Shown here: positions 1 through 7,105 of the stretch, one piece after another
How positions within the stretch are numbered: position 1 is the first letter of the stretch
Layout of the letters: each line of letters opens with the position of its first letter
Assembly: GCA_937894065.1 (NCBI GenBank)
Contig: CALCST010000031.1
Coordinates: forward strand, 103,564-167,563
DNA length: 64,000 nucleotides
Source of the DNA: an uncultured Parabacteroides sp.
Lineage (GTDB): Bacteria; Bacteroidota; Bacteroidia; Bacteroidales; Tannerellaceae
Direction: 5' to 3'
Notes under the pieces: generated by a model
Told to the model about the DNA's origin: nothing
The model's database searches: none
What the model saw: only the letters and a program-made list of their open reading frames with translations
Program-made: the position numbers and the translations under genes

Positions 1-6
1 CAAGAA

Positions 7-69
7 ACGAGTTGACAAGGAATATATATTAATATCCTTGTCAACTCGTCCCCTTGTTCCCTTGTCAAC
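7..69. repeat. Family A palindrome, locus 1
   Basis: Perfect 14-bp inverted repeat: ACGAGTTGACAAGG at 7-20 and its complement at 36-49, with a 15-nt A/T loop. A further CCCTTGTCAAC half-unit follows at 59-69. It lies just past the stop codon of the minus-strand methyltransferase gene, so it could act as that gene's terminator, but there is no long T-run on that strand. It belongs to a family of twelve related loci in this window. Confidence 0.85.
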
Positions 70-73
70 CAAG

Positions 74-604
74 TTATAAACTCATCTTGTTGAAAAACTC
101 CCAAATAACAATTCCGGTCGTTACAGAAACATTCAGCGAATGTTTTGTTCCATATTGAGGTATTTCAATGCACATATCACATTTGTCAACAACAGACTGT
201 TGAACACCTTTTACCTCATTTCCCATCACTATCGCATACTTTTTATCCTTGTCTAACTGCAACTTATCTAACATTACACTGCCTTCGACCTGTTCTATTG
301 CACAAACAGTATAACCATCTTTCTTCAAGTTTTCAACAGCTTCAAGTGTATCATTGAAATATTTCCAATCAACTGTTTCTTCAGCTCCGAGTGCAGTTTT
401 GTGAATTTCAGCATTAGGAGGACAAGCAGTTATGCCACACAAGTATATTGATTCCACACGGAACGCATCCGAAGTACGAAACACCGAACCTACGTTATTA
501 AGGCTTCTGATATGGTCAAGTACCACAACCAGAGGAAGTTTGCGGCTCTCCTTGAATTCCTCAGGAGTAAGCCTGTTCATTTCTGTTACCTTTAATTTGC
601 GCAT
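74..604 (-). CDS. TrmH/SpoU-family RNA 2'-O-methyltransferase
   Basis: A 176-residue SPOUT-fold enzyme expected to transfer a methyl group from S-adenosylmethionine to a ribose 2'-OH in tRNA or rRNA, in the cytoplasm. All three SpoU motifs are visible: NNVGSVFRTSDAF at residues 36-48, IVMGNEVKG at 125-133, and IPQYGTKHSLNVSVTTG at about 148-164. There is no N-terminal RNA-binding extension, so it is the short TrmL/TrmH-like form and the target nucleotide cannot be told from sequence. It is transcribed leftward from a Bacteroides-type promoter just upstream (620-628 on the minus strand), divergent from nadA. Confidence 0.9.
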   Translation of the reverse strand: MRKLKVTEMNRLTPEEFKESRKLPLVVVLDHIRSLNNVGSVFRTSDAFRVESIYLCGITACPPNAEIHKTALGAEETVDWKYFNDTLEAVENLKKDGYTVCAIEQVEGSVMLDKLQLDKDKKYAIVMGNEVKGVQQSVVDKCDMCIEIPQYGTKHSLNVSVTTGIVIWEFFNKMSL

Positions 605-619
605 ATTATTTTCTTTTCC

Positions 620-628
620 GCAAAAGTA
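620..628 (-). promoter_or_regulatory. Bacteroides-type promoter -7 element for trmH-like gene
   Basis: Minus-strand TACTTTTGC fits the TAnnTTTGC -7 consensus of Bacteroides housekeeping promoters and lies 16 bp upstream of the methyltransferase start. Confidence 0.6.
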
Positions 629-1139
629 CGGAAATATTGTTTAAACCCCGTTGAAAAGCTATTAATAACTAGTGAACATAAAATGAAAAATAAATCTTGC
701 ATTATCCGGAATCTTATACATACAAGCTATGTTTTTTATGTTCCAAATAAGAACTTACATTATTTGTTACAAACTATCCACATGGTTTATACACAGAATA
801 AACATCATTTCAGTTATTAACTTTTACACACATATGTTTTTCAACATATATGTAATAAAGTTCATAACAATAAGAAAAACAGTATATATATAAATAAACG
901 CATTGTTAGTTTCTTTTTAATAAGCGGTGAATATCATTTAATAACTTTATATGCAAGAAATAGTTATCAAATGTTTTAACACTTTCAACAGACTATCATA
1001 TTCATCATTTCATTTAAAAAAGAAAATATTAAAAAGATATATAATGATATAATGGTTGATATTGAATTGTGGATTGTGATGTGTTCTTTCTGAAGTAATG
1101 AAAACTTATATGTTTTGCCACGTTTGAATATATACTATT

Positions 1140-1239
1140 GAAAAAGTTTTTTCATACGGAAGAAAATTTATTTTCAACCGAGTGGAAATTATTTTTCATC
1201 TGGATGAAAAAAGTTTTTCAACCTAGGAAAAATTGTTGG
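1140..1239. repeat. Family B alternating A/T palindrome array, locus 1
   Basis: Five A/T-tract palindromes of the form GAAAAAGTTTTTTC, spaced by 7-9 nt spacers such as ATCTGGAT, ending in GAAAAATTG. It lies between divergent genes (trmH-like minus, nadA plus), about 90 bp upstream of the probable nadA promoter. The same architecture recurs at 15883-15964, 35635-35756 and 56085-56208. Confidence 0.8.
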
Positions 1240-1325
1240 AAATGCAAAAGGCTGGAATACAGTGTTTAAAGTAAATAAGTATTGCTCCTGTTGTTTAAGG
1301 TCACGAAAATAGGAGAGTTTTATGT

Positions 1326-1334
1326 AAATTTGCA
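1326..1334 (+). promoter_or_regulatory. Probable nadA promoter -7 element
   Basis: TAAATTTGC matches TAnnTTTGC. It would give a leader of roughly 160 nt that carries the family A units. Confidence 0.45.
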
Positions 1335-1371
1335 ATTAAATGATTTAACTTTAGCAAGTTGCTCAACTTAA

Positions 1372-1454
1372 AAGTTGACAAGGTTTCAGAAACAAGTTGA
1401 CAAGAAAACTCTGTGACTCTGAGACTTCAGTGTTTTAATAATCCTTGTTAACTT
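1372..1454. repeat. Family A palindrome, locus 2 (nadA leader)
   Basis: Two direct units, AAGTTGACAAGG at 1372-1383 and AAGTTGACAAG at 1394-1404, face a complementary unit CCTTGTTAACTT at 1443-1454. The loop between them contains CTCTGTGACTCTG, a word shared with the separate hairpin at 4229-4304. The locus lies downstream of the probable nadA promoter and upstream of the start codon, so it would be transcribed as part of the leader. Confidence 0.8.
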
Positions 1455-1495
1455 ATTATTTTAAAGTAGGATAAAATAAATATATACATAATATT

Positions 1496-2479
1496 ATGCA
1501 GAAACAGTCAATAGGTTATATGGACGTTCCGGTTCCTGGCGGAATCGACCTGAAAGAAGAAATCAACAGATTGAGAAAAGAAAAGAATGCGGTTATTCTG
1601 GCTCATTATTATCAGACAGGAGATATTCAGGACATAGCAGACTTTGTGGGCGACAGTCTGGCTCTTGCTCAGTGGGCTGCAAAGACAACTGCTGACATTA
1701 TTGTTCTTTGTGGTGTTCATTTTATGGGTGAGACTGCAAAAATCATTTGTCCGGACAAGAAAGTGCTGGTGCCGGACTTGAATGCCGGATGTTCGCTTGC
1801 CGACAGTTGCCCGGCTGTTGAATTCGAAGAGTTCATAAAGGCTAATCCGGGTCACACTGTTATTTCGTATGTAAACACAACGGCTGCGGTGAAGGCTGTT
1901 ACTGATGTTGTGGTGACTTCGACAAATGCCCGCCAGATTGTTGAAAGTTTGCCTGCTGACGAAAAGATTATTTTCGGACCGGACAGAAACCTTGGTAATT
2001 ATATAAATAGTATTACAGGACGCAAGATGTTGCTTTGGAACGGAGCTTGCCATGTTCACGAACAATTCTCGCTCGAAAAGATTCTTGAGCTTAAGAAGCA
2101 GTATCCGGAAGCCGAAGTTATCACTCATCCTGAATGTAAACATTATATTGTTGAAATCTCGGATTTCGTTGGTTCAACAGCTGCATTGTTGAAACATGCG
2201 GTTAAGTCGGACAAGAAACAGTTCATCGTTGCTACAGAAAGCGGTGTTATCCACGAGATGCGCAAGCAATGTCTGGACAAAGAATTCATTCCTGCTCCTC
2301 CGGAAGACTCAACTTGTGCTTGCAATGAATGTAATTTCATGCGATTGAACACGATGGAAAAGCTTTATAACTGCCTGAAATACGAAATGCCAGAAATATT
2401 CGTAGATGAGGAAGTTCAGAAAAAAGCAATCAGACCGATAAAGCGTATGCTTGATATTTCGGAAAAGCTTGGACTTTGA
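1496..2479 (+). CDS. nadA: Quinolinate synthase NadA
   Basis: Condenses iminoaspartate (made by NadB) with dihydroxyacetone phosphate to give quinolinate, the first dedicated steps of de novo NAD synthesis. At 327 residues it is the usual length. Visible family segments are AHYYQTGDIQDIADFVGDS (36-54), GETAKI (78-83), the cysteine segments NAGCSLAD (96-103) and NGACHVHEQ (182-190), HPECKHYI (211-218), and the C-terminal cluster STCACNECNFM (272-282). Three cysteines, probably C99, C184 and one of 274-279, should hold the oxygen-sensitive 4Fe-4S cluster. Its partner nadB lies 4.6 kb downstream with tyrS, ansA and ychF between them, not in one operon. Confidence 0.96.
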   Translation: MQKQSIGYMDVPVPGGIDLKEEINRLRKEKNAVILAHYYQTGDIQDIADFVGDSLALAQWAAKTTADIIVLCGVHFMGETAKIICPDKKVLVPDLNAGCSLADSCPAVEFEEFIKANPGHTVISYVNTTAAVKAVTDVVVTSTNARQIVESLPADEKIIFGPDRNLGNYINSITGRKMLLWNGACHVHEQFSLEKILELKKQYPEAEVITHPECKHYIVEISDFVGSTAALLKHAVKSDKKQFIVATESGVIHEMRKQCLDKEFIPAPPEDSTCACNECNFMRLNTMEKLYNCLKYEMPEIFVDEEVQKKAIRPIKRMLDISEKLGL

Positions 2480-2507
2480 TTTTTTAGATGACGAGGGAAG
2501 AAGGGGG

Positions 2508-2547
2508 CGAGTTGACAAGGTATATTTATTAACACCTTGTCAACTCG
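2508..2547. repeat. Family A palindrome, locus 3
   Basis: Perfect 14-bp arms, CGAGTTGACAAGGT (2508-2521) and its complement (2534-2547), with a 12-nt loop. It lies 28 bp after the nadA stop codon and about 70 bp before the tyrS promoter, a position that suits a nadA terminator, though no clean T-run follows. Confidence 0.88.
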
Positions 2548-2617
2548 TCTTCTTGTATCTTGTCCCCTGAATAAATTATATTTTCAAATAAACATATATA
2601 TCTATATCAAAAAGTCG

Positions 2618-2626
2618 TATCTTTGC
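2618..2626 (+). promoter_or_regulatory. Promoter -7 element for tyrS
   Basis: TATCTTTGC fits the Bacteroides -7 consensus. The implied leader to the tyrS start is about 90 nt. Confidence 0.6.
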
Positions 2627-2724
2627 CGTACTGTCAGTTTTATGCCAGTCCAAATGAGCATATTAGGTGGACAGTGACACTTTAAGAATCAAATAAACGG
2701 AAAATATAACTAATTTTTAAATCG

Positions 2725-4017
2725 ATGAATTTTGTAGAAGAACTAACATGGCGTGGGATGATACATACCATGATGCCAGGAACAGAAGAATTATTGCAGA
2801 AGGAAATGGTTACTGCTTATGTAGGTATTGACCCGACAGCCGATTCTTTGCATATCGGTCACCTTGTGAGTGTGATGATTCTTAGACACTTCCAGCGTTG
2901 TGGACATAAACCTCTTGCCTTGGTTGGTGGTGCGACAGGTATGATTGGCGACCCTTCCGGTAAATCAGCAGAACGTAATCTGCTTAATGAAGAAACATTG
3001 CGTCACAATCAGGAATGCATCAAAAAGCAGCTCAGCAAATTTTTGGATTTCGAATCTGACGCTCCTAACAAAGCTGAGCTTGTGAATAACTACGACTGGA
3101 TGAAAGACTTCACTTTCTTGGATTTTGCCCGTACAGTTGGTAAACATATCACTGTAAACTATATGATGGCAAAAGACTCTGTTAAGAAACGTCTTAACGG
3201 TGAAGCTCGCGATGGTCTGTCTTTTACTGAATTTACTTATCAGCTTCTTCAGGGTTACGACTTCCTTCACCTTTATGAAACAAAGAATTGCAAGCTTCAG
3301 ATGGGTGGTTCGGACCAGTGGGGAAATATCACAACAGGTGCTGAGCTTATCCGCCGCACAAACGGTGGGGAAGTGTTCGCTCTTACTTGTCCGTTGATTA
3401 CTAAGGCTGACGGTGGAAAATTCGGTAAAACTGAATCTGGAAACATCTGGTTGGACCGCAGATATACTTCTCCTTACAAATTCTATCAGTTCTGGCTAAA
3501 CGTGAGTGATGCTGATGCTGCTAAATATATCAAGATTTTCACATTCTTGTCAAAAGAAGAAATTGAAGCTTTGATTGCTGAACAGGAAGCTGCTCCTCAT
3601 TTGCGTCCTTTGCAGAAACGTCTTGCTAAGGAAGTTACTATCATGGTTCATTCTGAAGAAGATTATAATGCTGCTGTTGAGGCTTCAAATATTCTTTTTG
3701 GTAACGCAACTTCTGATTCATTGAAGAAACTAGACGAAGAAACTTTGTTGGACGTATTCAACGGTGTTCCTCAGTTTGAAGTTTCACGCGCAGATGTTGA
3801 AAACGGTATCAAATTGATAGACTTGTGTACTGAAAAGGCAAATGTGTTCCCATCAAAAGGTGAAATGAGAAAATTGATCCAGAGCGGTGGTGTTAGCGTA
3901 AACAAGGAAAAGGTTGCTGATGTTGATATGGTTATCACAACAGATGCTTTGTTGGACGGTAAATATTTGCTTGTTCAGAGAGGAAAGAAAAACTATTATT
4001 TGTTGATAGTGAAATAA
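2725..4017 (+). CDS. tyrS: Tyrosyl-tRNA synthetase
   Basis: Class Ic synthetase that charges tRNA-Tyr. At 430 residues it is normal for the bacterial TyrRS-1 type. The HIGH motif is intact (HIGH at residues 43-46, preceded by GIDPTADSL), and the KMSKS equivalent reads KFGKT at 232-236, the usual TyrRS variant. An S4-type RNA-binding domain forms the C-terminus (about 360-425, MRKLIQSGGVSVN). It has its own promoter at 2618-2626, and the tRNA-Gln gene follows 69 bp after the stop. No T-box was looked for or expected in this phylum. Confidence 0.97.
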   Translation: MNFVEELTWRGMIHTMMPGTEELLQKEMVTAYVGIDPTADSLHIGHLVSVMILRHFQRCGHKPLALVGGATGMIGDPSGKSAERNLLNEETLRHNQECIKKQLSKFLDFESDAPNKAELVNNYDWMKDFTFLDFARTVGKHITVNYMMAKDSVKKRLNGEARDGLSFTEFTYQLLQGYDFLHLYETKNCKLQMGGSDQWGNITTGAELIRRTNGGEVFALTCPLITKADGGKFGKTESGNIWLDRRYTSPYKFYQFWLNVSDADAAKYIKIFTFLSKEEIEALIAEQEAAPHLRPLQKRLAKEVTIMVHSEEDYNAAVEASNILFGNATSDSLKKLDEETLLDVFNGVPQFEVSRADVENGIKLIDLCTEKANVFPSKGEMRKLIQSGGVSVNKEKVADVDMVITTDALLDGKYLLVQRGKKNYYLLIVK

Positions 4018-4054
4018 TTTTGCTTAAAGCCTTGCAAGGATAATATATTTGTAT

Positions 4055-4063
4055 TATCTTTGC
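4055..4063 (+). promoter_or_regulatory. Promoter -7 element for tRNA-Gln
   Basis: TATCTTTGC ends 23 bp upstream of the mature tRNA 5' end. Confidence 0.6.
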
Positions 4064-4086
4064 ATCGCTTTTGATAAGCATCGGAT

Positions 4087-4157
4087 TGTCTCATGGTGTA
4101 ATGGTAGCACTACAGTTTTTGGTTCTGTCTGTCGAGGTTCGAATCCTCGTGAGACAA
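4087..4157 (+). tRNA. tRNA-Gln (anticodon TTG)
   Basis: A 71-nt cloverleaf. The acceptor stem TGTCTCA (4087-4093) pairs with TGAGACA (4150-4156). The anticodon loop TTTTGGT carries TTG, and the T arm is CGAGGTTCGAATCCTCG. The discriminator base is A and CCA is not encoded. It has its own promoter and terminator. Confidence 0.96.
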
Positions 4158-4165
4158 CTCACAGA

Positions 4166-4199
4166 AAGTTTCGGTTCTAATTGAATCGGAACTTTTTTG
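4166..4199 (+). terminator. Terminator after tRNA-Gln
   Basis: Imperfect 12-bp stem, AAGTTTCGGTTC (4166-4177) against GAATCGGAACTT (4183-4194), followed by a T-run. Confidence 0.7.
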
Positions 4200-4228
4200 T
4201 TTTTAGAAGAAATTGTTCAAGTAAATTA

Positions 4229-4304
4229 AAAACACAGAGACACAAAGTCACAGAGAAATTTACTGAATATAAATAAACTCTGTATCTCTGTGACTCTGTG
4301 TTTT
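4229..4304. repeat. Family C CACAGAG/CTCTGTG hairpin
   Basis: Arms of 27 nt: 4229-4255, beginning AAAACACAGAG, and 4278-4304, ending CTCTGTGTTTT. The outer 11 bp pair perfectly and the inner 16 bp at 12 positions. It lies between convergent tRNA-Gln and ansA and could terminate either strand. Its words are internally repetitive (CACAGAG, CTCTGTG), and a fragment occurs in the loop of the family A element before nadA. Confidence 0.75.
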
Positions 4305-4318
4305 ATTATTTTTATTGC

Positions 4319-5362
4319 TCAATTATCAACCGTTATTTCTCCAGCAAGCGAACAACCCATATATTCTTTCACTTCTGAAGAAGACAAACCGAGTCCGAAA
4401 AGGAACATCATCTTTGTTACGGCACATTCCGTTGTGCTGTCGTATCCGCTTATAACACCGGTCTGCAACATTTTATATCCAGTTTCGTAACGATGCATTT
4501 CAACTCTTCCTGTATGGCATTGAGTGATGTTGACAATAACGATGCCGCGTTCTGAAGCATCTTTAAGCAGCTTAAGAAACCATTCTTTGCTTGGAGCGTT
4601 TCCACTGCCGAAAGTTTCCAGCACTACGCCTTTGATTCCTGGAGTATTAAGCATGTTCCCAAACATTTGAGGAGACATGCCCGGGAATATTTTCAACAAC
4701 ATTACGTTGTTATCAAACTGATAGTGAGTTTTCAAAGGTCTTCTTAAAACAGGACGATACATCAAATGAGTATTGTAATGTATAGTTATTCCTGCCTGAG
4801 CAAGCGGTGGATAATTGTAGGAACGGAAAGCATTGAAATTTTCCGCATTTATTTTAGTAGTCCTGTTTCCTCGCATCAGATAATTCTCGAAAAAAATACA
4901 TACTTCCTGAACTATTGGCATGCCGTTTTCGGTTGCCGAAGCTATTTCAATTGCTGTAACAAGATTTTCTTTTCCATCAGTTCTCAAAACACCTATTGGA
5001 AGCTGCGAACCAGTAAGAATAACAGGTTTGCTCAGGTTTTCGAGCATAAAGCTTAAAGCAGAAGCTGTATATGACATTGTATCAGTTCCGTGAAGAACAA
5101 CAAAGCCATCATAATCGTTATAATTGTCGGTTATGATTTTAGCCAGTTTAGCCCACGAATCCGGACCAATTTCAGATGAATCCATAGGATTCTTGAATTG
5201 GATGGAAGAAATATTACAATCCAAGTCTTCCAAATCGGGAACATGCTGTTTCAGATGCTCGAAATTGAAAGCTTCCAGAACACCGGTTTTCTGATTCTTT
5301 ATCATACCAATAGTTCCACCAGTATAGATTAATAATATTGATTTGTTTTTTTCTTCCATCAT
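4319..5362 (-). CDS. ansA: Type I L-asparaginase
   Basis: Hydrolyses L-asparagine to aspartate and ammonia. It has 347 residues and no signal peptide, so it is the cytoplasmic type I form. Both catalytic threonine segments are present: YTGGTIGM at 13-20 and HGTDTMSYTA at 91-100. The remainder (ILTGSQLP, NGMPIVQEVCIFF, LETFGSGNAPS) fits the asparaginase fold through to the C-terminus. Its product aspartate is the NadB substrate, though nothing in the sequence shows a regulatory link. It is transcribed alone and convergent with tRNA-Gln. The second of two adjacent Met codons could also be the start. Confidence 0.93.
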   Translation of the reverse strand: MMEEKNKSILLIYTGGTIGMIKNQKTGVLEAFNFEHLKQHVPDLEDLDCNISSIQFKNPMDSSEIGPDSWAKLAKIITDNYNDYDGFVVLHGTDTMSYTASALSFMLENLSKPVILTGSQLPIGVLRTDGKENLVTAIEIASATENGMPIVQEVCIFFENYLMRGNRTTKINAENFNAFRSYNYPPLAQAGITIHYNTHLMYRPVLRRPLKTHYQFDNNVMLLKIFPGMSPQMFGNMLNTPGIKGVVLETFGSGNAPSKEWFLKLLKDASERGIVIVNITQCHTGRVEMHRYETGYKMLQTGVISGYDSTTECAVTKMMFLFGLGLSSSEVKEYMGCSLAGEITVDN

Positions 5363-5397
5363 TTTTCTTTTGTGTTCTGCTCTATGTTATTAATGAT

Positions 5398-5406
5398 ACA
5401 AAGATA
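5398..5406 (-). promoter_or_regulatory. Promoter -7 element for ansA
   Basis: Minus-strand TATCTTTGT lies 36 bp upstream of the ansA start. Confidence 0.55.
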
Positions 5407-5537
5407 CAATGACATTTTGAAAGCACAAAGCATTGATTTGTCTATTTACTAGTTATATTTACTTACAAATAGATTTTTTATCCTTAATCTATTGTTTTAA
5501 GACAAAATCTCTTATTCCTCAAGTTCATAAAAATTAG

Positions 5538-5546
5538 TATCTTTGC
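5538..5546 (+). promoter_or_regulatory. Promoter -7 element for ychF
   Basis: TATCTTTGC lies 164 bp before the ychF start. The long leader contains family A locus 4. The rest of the 5363-5710 gap holds only this, the ansA promoter and AT-rich sequence. Confidence 0.6.
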
Positions 5547-5585
5547 AGAATTCAAAGCTTTAATGTTTACAAAGTTTACAAGAAA

Positions 5586-5655
5586 ACAAGTTGACAAGCG
5601 AATAAGGATTTTAATATTAAACTTTCAACTTTCATTAATGCTTCTTGTCAACTTG
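5586..5655. repeat. Family A palindrome, locus 4 (ychF leader)
   Basis: Perfect 13-bp arms, ACAAGTTGACAAG (5586-5598) and its complement (5643-5655), with a 44-nt loop. It lies between the ychF promoter and its start codon, so it is transcribed in the leader and cannot be a simple end-of-gene terminator. Confidence 0.85.
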
Positions 5656-5710
5656 TCTCTGAAGCCTTGTTTACTTTAATCTTGTTTTTAAATAAATAAC
5701 AAAATAAATT

Positions 5711-6814
5711 ATGGCGCTACAATGTGGTATAGTAGGTTTGCCTAACGTTGGTAAATCTACTCTTTTCAACTGTTTGTCAAATGCAAAAGCTCAGTCGGCA
5801 AACTTTCCTTTTTGTACTATTGAACCTAACGTAGGTGTTATTACTGTTCCAGATGAACGTTTGAATAAATTGGCTGAATTAATCAATCCTCAGCGTATTG
5901 TTCCTACAACAGTGGAAATTGTTGATATTGCAGGTTTGGTGAAAGGTGCCAGCAAAGGTGAAGGTTTGGGAAACAAGTTCCTGGCAAACATACGTGAAAC
6001 AGATGCTATCATCCATGTGTTGCGTTGTTTCGATGACGACAATATTGTTCACGTTGACGGTTCTGTTGATCCTGTTCGTGACAAAGAAATAATTGATGCA
6101 GAGCTTCAGATTAAAGACCTTGAAACTGTTGACAGCCGTATTGCAAAAGTTCAAAAGCAGGCTCAGACAGGCGGAGACAAACAGGCTAAACTGGCTTATG
6201 ATGTTCTTTGCAAATATAAGGAAGCTTTGGAACAGGGAAAGAGTGCGAGAACTGTAACTTTTGAAACTAAGGAAGAACAGAAAATAGCTCATGAGTTGTT
6301 CCTTTTGACAAGCAAACCTGTACTTTACTTGTGTAATGTTGACGAAAAAAGTGCAGTAAACGGAAACAAATATGTTGAAGCAGTTCGTGAAGCTGTAAAA
6401 GATGAAAATGCACAAATCTTGGTTGTTGCGGCTAAGATAGAAAGCGAAATTGCTGAATTCGAAACTTATGAGGAACGTCAGATGTTCCTTCAGGAAATAG
6501 GTTTGGAAGAATCAGGTGTCAGCCGTTTGATTAAGGCTGCTTATAAGCTTCTTAACCTTGAAACATTCCTTACTGCCGGTGTTCAGGAAGTACGTGCATG
6601 GACTTATCACAAAGGTTGGAAAGCTCCTCAGTGTGCCGGTGTTATTCACACAGATTTTGAGAAAGGATTTATCCGTGCTGAAGTGATTAAATATGAAGAC
6701 TATATAAATTATGGTTCTGAAGCTGCTGTTAAAGAAGCCGGAAAGATGAGCGTTGAAGGTAAGGACTATGTAGTTCAGGATGGTGATATTATGCATTTCC
6801 GTTTCAATGTGTAA
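5711..6814 (+). CDS. ychF: Redox-regulated P-loop ATPase YchF (OLA1 type)
   Basis: An Obg-related P-loop protein that hydrolyses ATP rather than GTP and binds ribosomes. It has 367 residues, the normal length. Walker A is GLPNVGKST at 9-17, switch I lies in NFPFCTIEPNVG (31-42), and the DxxG segment is DIAGLVKGASKGEGLGN (72-88). The usual NKxD specificity motif is replaced by NVDE, as is typical of YchF. A C-terminal TGS domain ends in the characteristic VQDGDIMHFRFNV. It is monocistronic. Confidence 0.96.
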   Translation: MALQCGIVGLPNVGKSTLFNCLSNAKAQSANFPFCTIEPNVGVITVPDERLNKLAELINPQRIVPTTVEIVDIAGLVKGASKGEGLGNKFLANIRETDAIIHVLRCFDDDNIVHVDGSVDPVRDKEIIDAELQIKDLETVDSRIAKVQKQAQTGGDKQAKLAYDVLCKYKEALEQGKSARTVTFETKEEQKIAHELFLLTSKPVLYLCNVDEKSAVNGNKYVEAVREAVKDENAQILVVAAKIESEIAEFETYEERQMFLQEIGLEESGVSRLIKAAYKLLNLETFLTAGVQEVRAWTYHKGWKAPQCAGVIHTDFEKGFIRAEVIKYEDYINYGSEAAVKEAGKMSVEGKDYVVQDGDIMHFRFNV

Positions 6815-6820
6815 ATATAT

Positions 6821-7025
6821 AAGTTGACAAGGCTTTAGAAGACGAGTTGACAGGAAAGGAGTTAAAGGAAATATGGATTGCTGATTGTGGTCTGGTTTCT
6901 TTTAATTCCTTTTTGTTTTTAAGTTGACAAGGTTTCAGAAACAAGTTAACAAGGTTAAATATCTATCAATTCACAGCTGATTACCTAAAAACTCTTGTCA
7001 ACTTGTTTTCTCGTCAACTTGTCAA
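6821..7025. repeat. Family A composite element, locus 5
   Basis: The most elaborate copy. Direct units lie at 6821-6832 (AAGTTGACAAGG), 6842-6853 (imperfect), 6921-6932 (AAGTTGACAAGG) and 6940-6954 (ACAAGTTAACAAGG). Complementary units lie at 6993-7005 and 7011-7025. Two nested hairpins are possible. It fills most of the ychF-nadB gap and ends 51 bp before the nadB -7 element. Confidence 0.8.
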
Positions 7026-7075
7026 CTGATTTAATAAAACAATATTGACTTTTAGCAAACAACTAAAAAAAATAA

Positions 7076-7083
7076 TAACTTTG
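7076..7083 (+). promoter_or_regulatory. Promoter -7 element for nadB
   Basis: TAACTTTG lies 22 bp before the start codon. It fits TAnnTTTG. Confidence 0.5.
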
Positions 7084-7105
7084 TCTAACTTTAAATTTAA
7101 GTAAG

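Larger units (their letters stand above)
605..1495. other. AT-rich divergent intergenic region, candidate origin
   Basis: An 890-bp gap with no credible gene. It holds, in order: the trmH promoter (620-628, minus strand); three DnaA-box-like 9-mers within 57 bp, CTATCCACA at 774-782, TTATACACA at 787-795 and TTTTACACA at 822-830; a very AT-rich stretch (about 880-1060, including a TATATATATAAATAAA run); a family B palindrome array (1140-1239); a likely nadA promoter (TAAATTTGC at 1326-1334); and family A units (1372-1454) in the nadA leader. The box cluster plus AT-rich DNA is what a replication origin would look like, but this is inference. No dnaA gene is present here. Confidence 0.35.

Noticed and set aside
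1508..2143. A 211-residue minus-strand open frame inside nadA
   Set aside because: It is a shadow of nadA: low-complexity composition and no domain. Similar shadows across the window were dropped.
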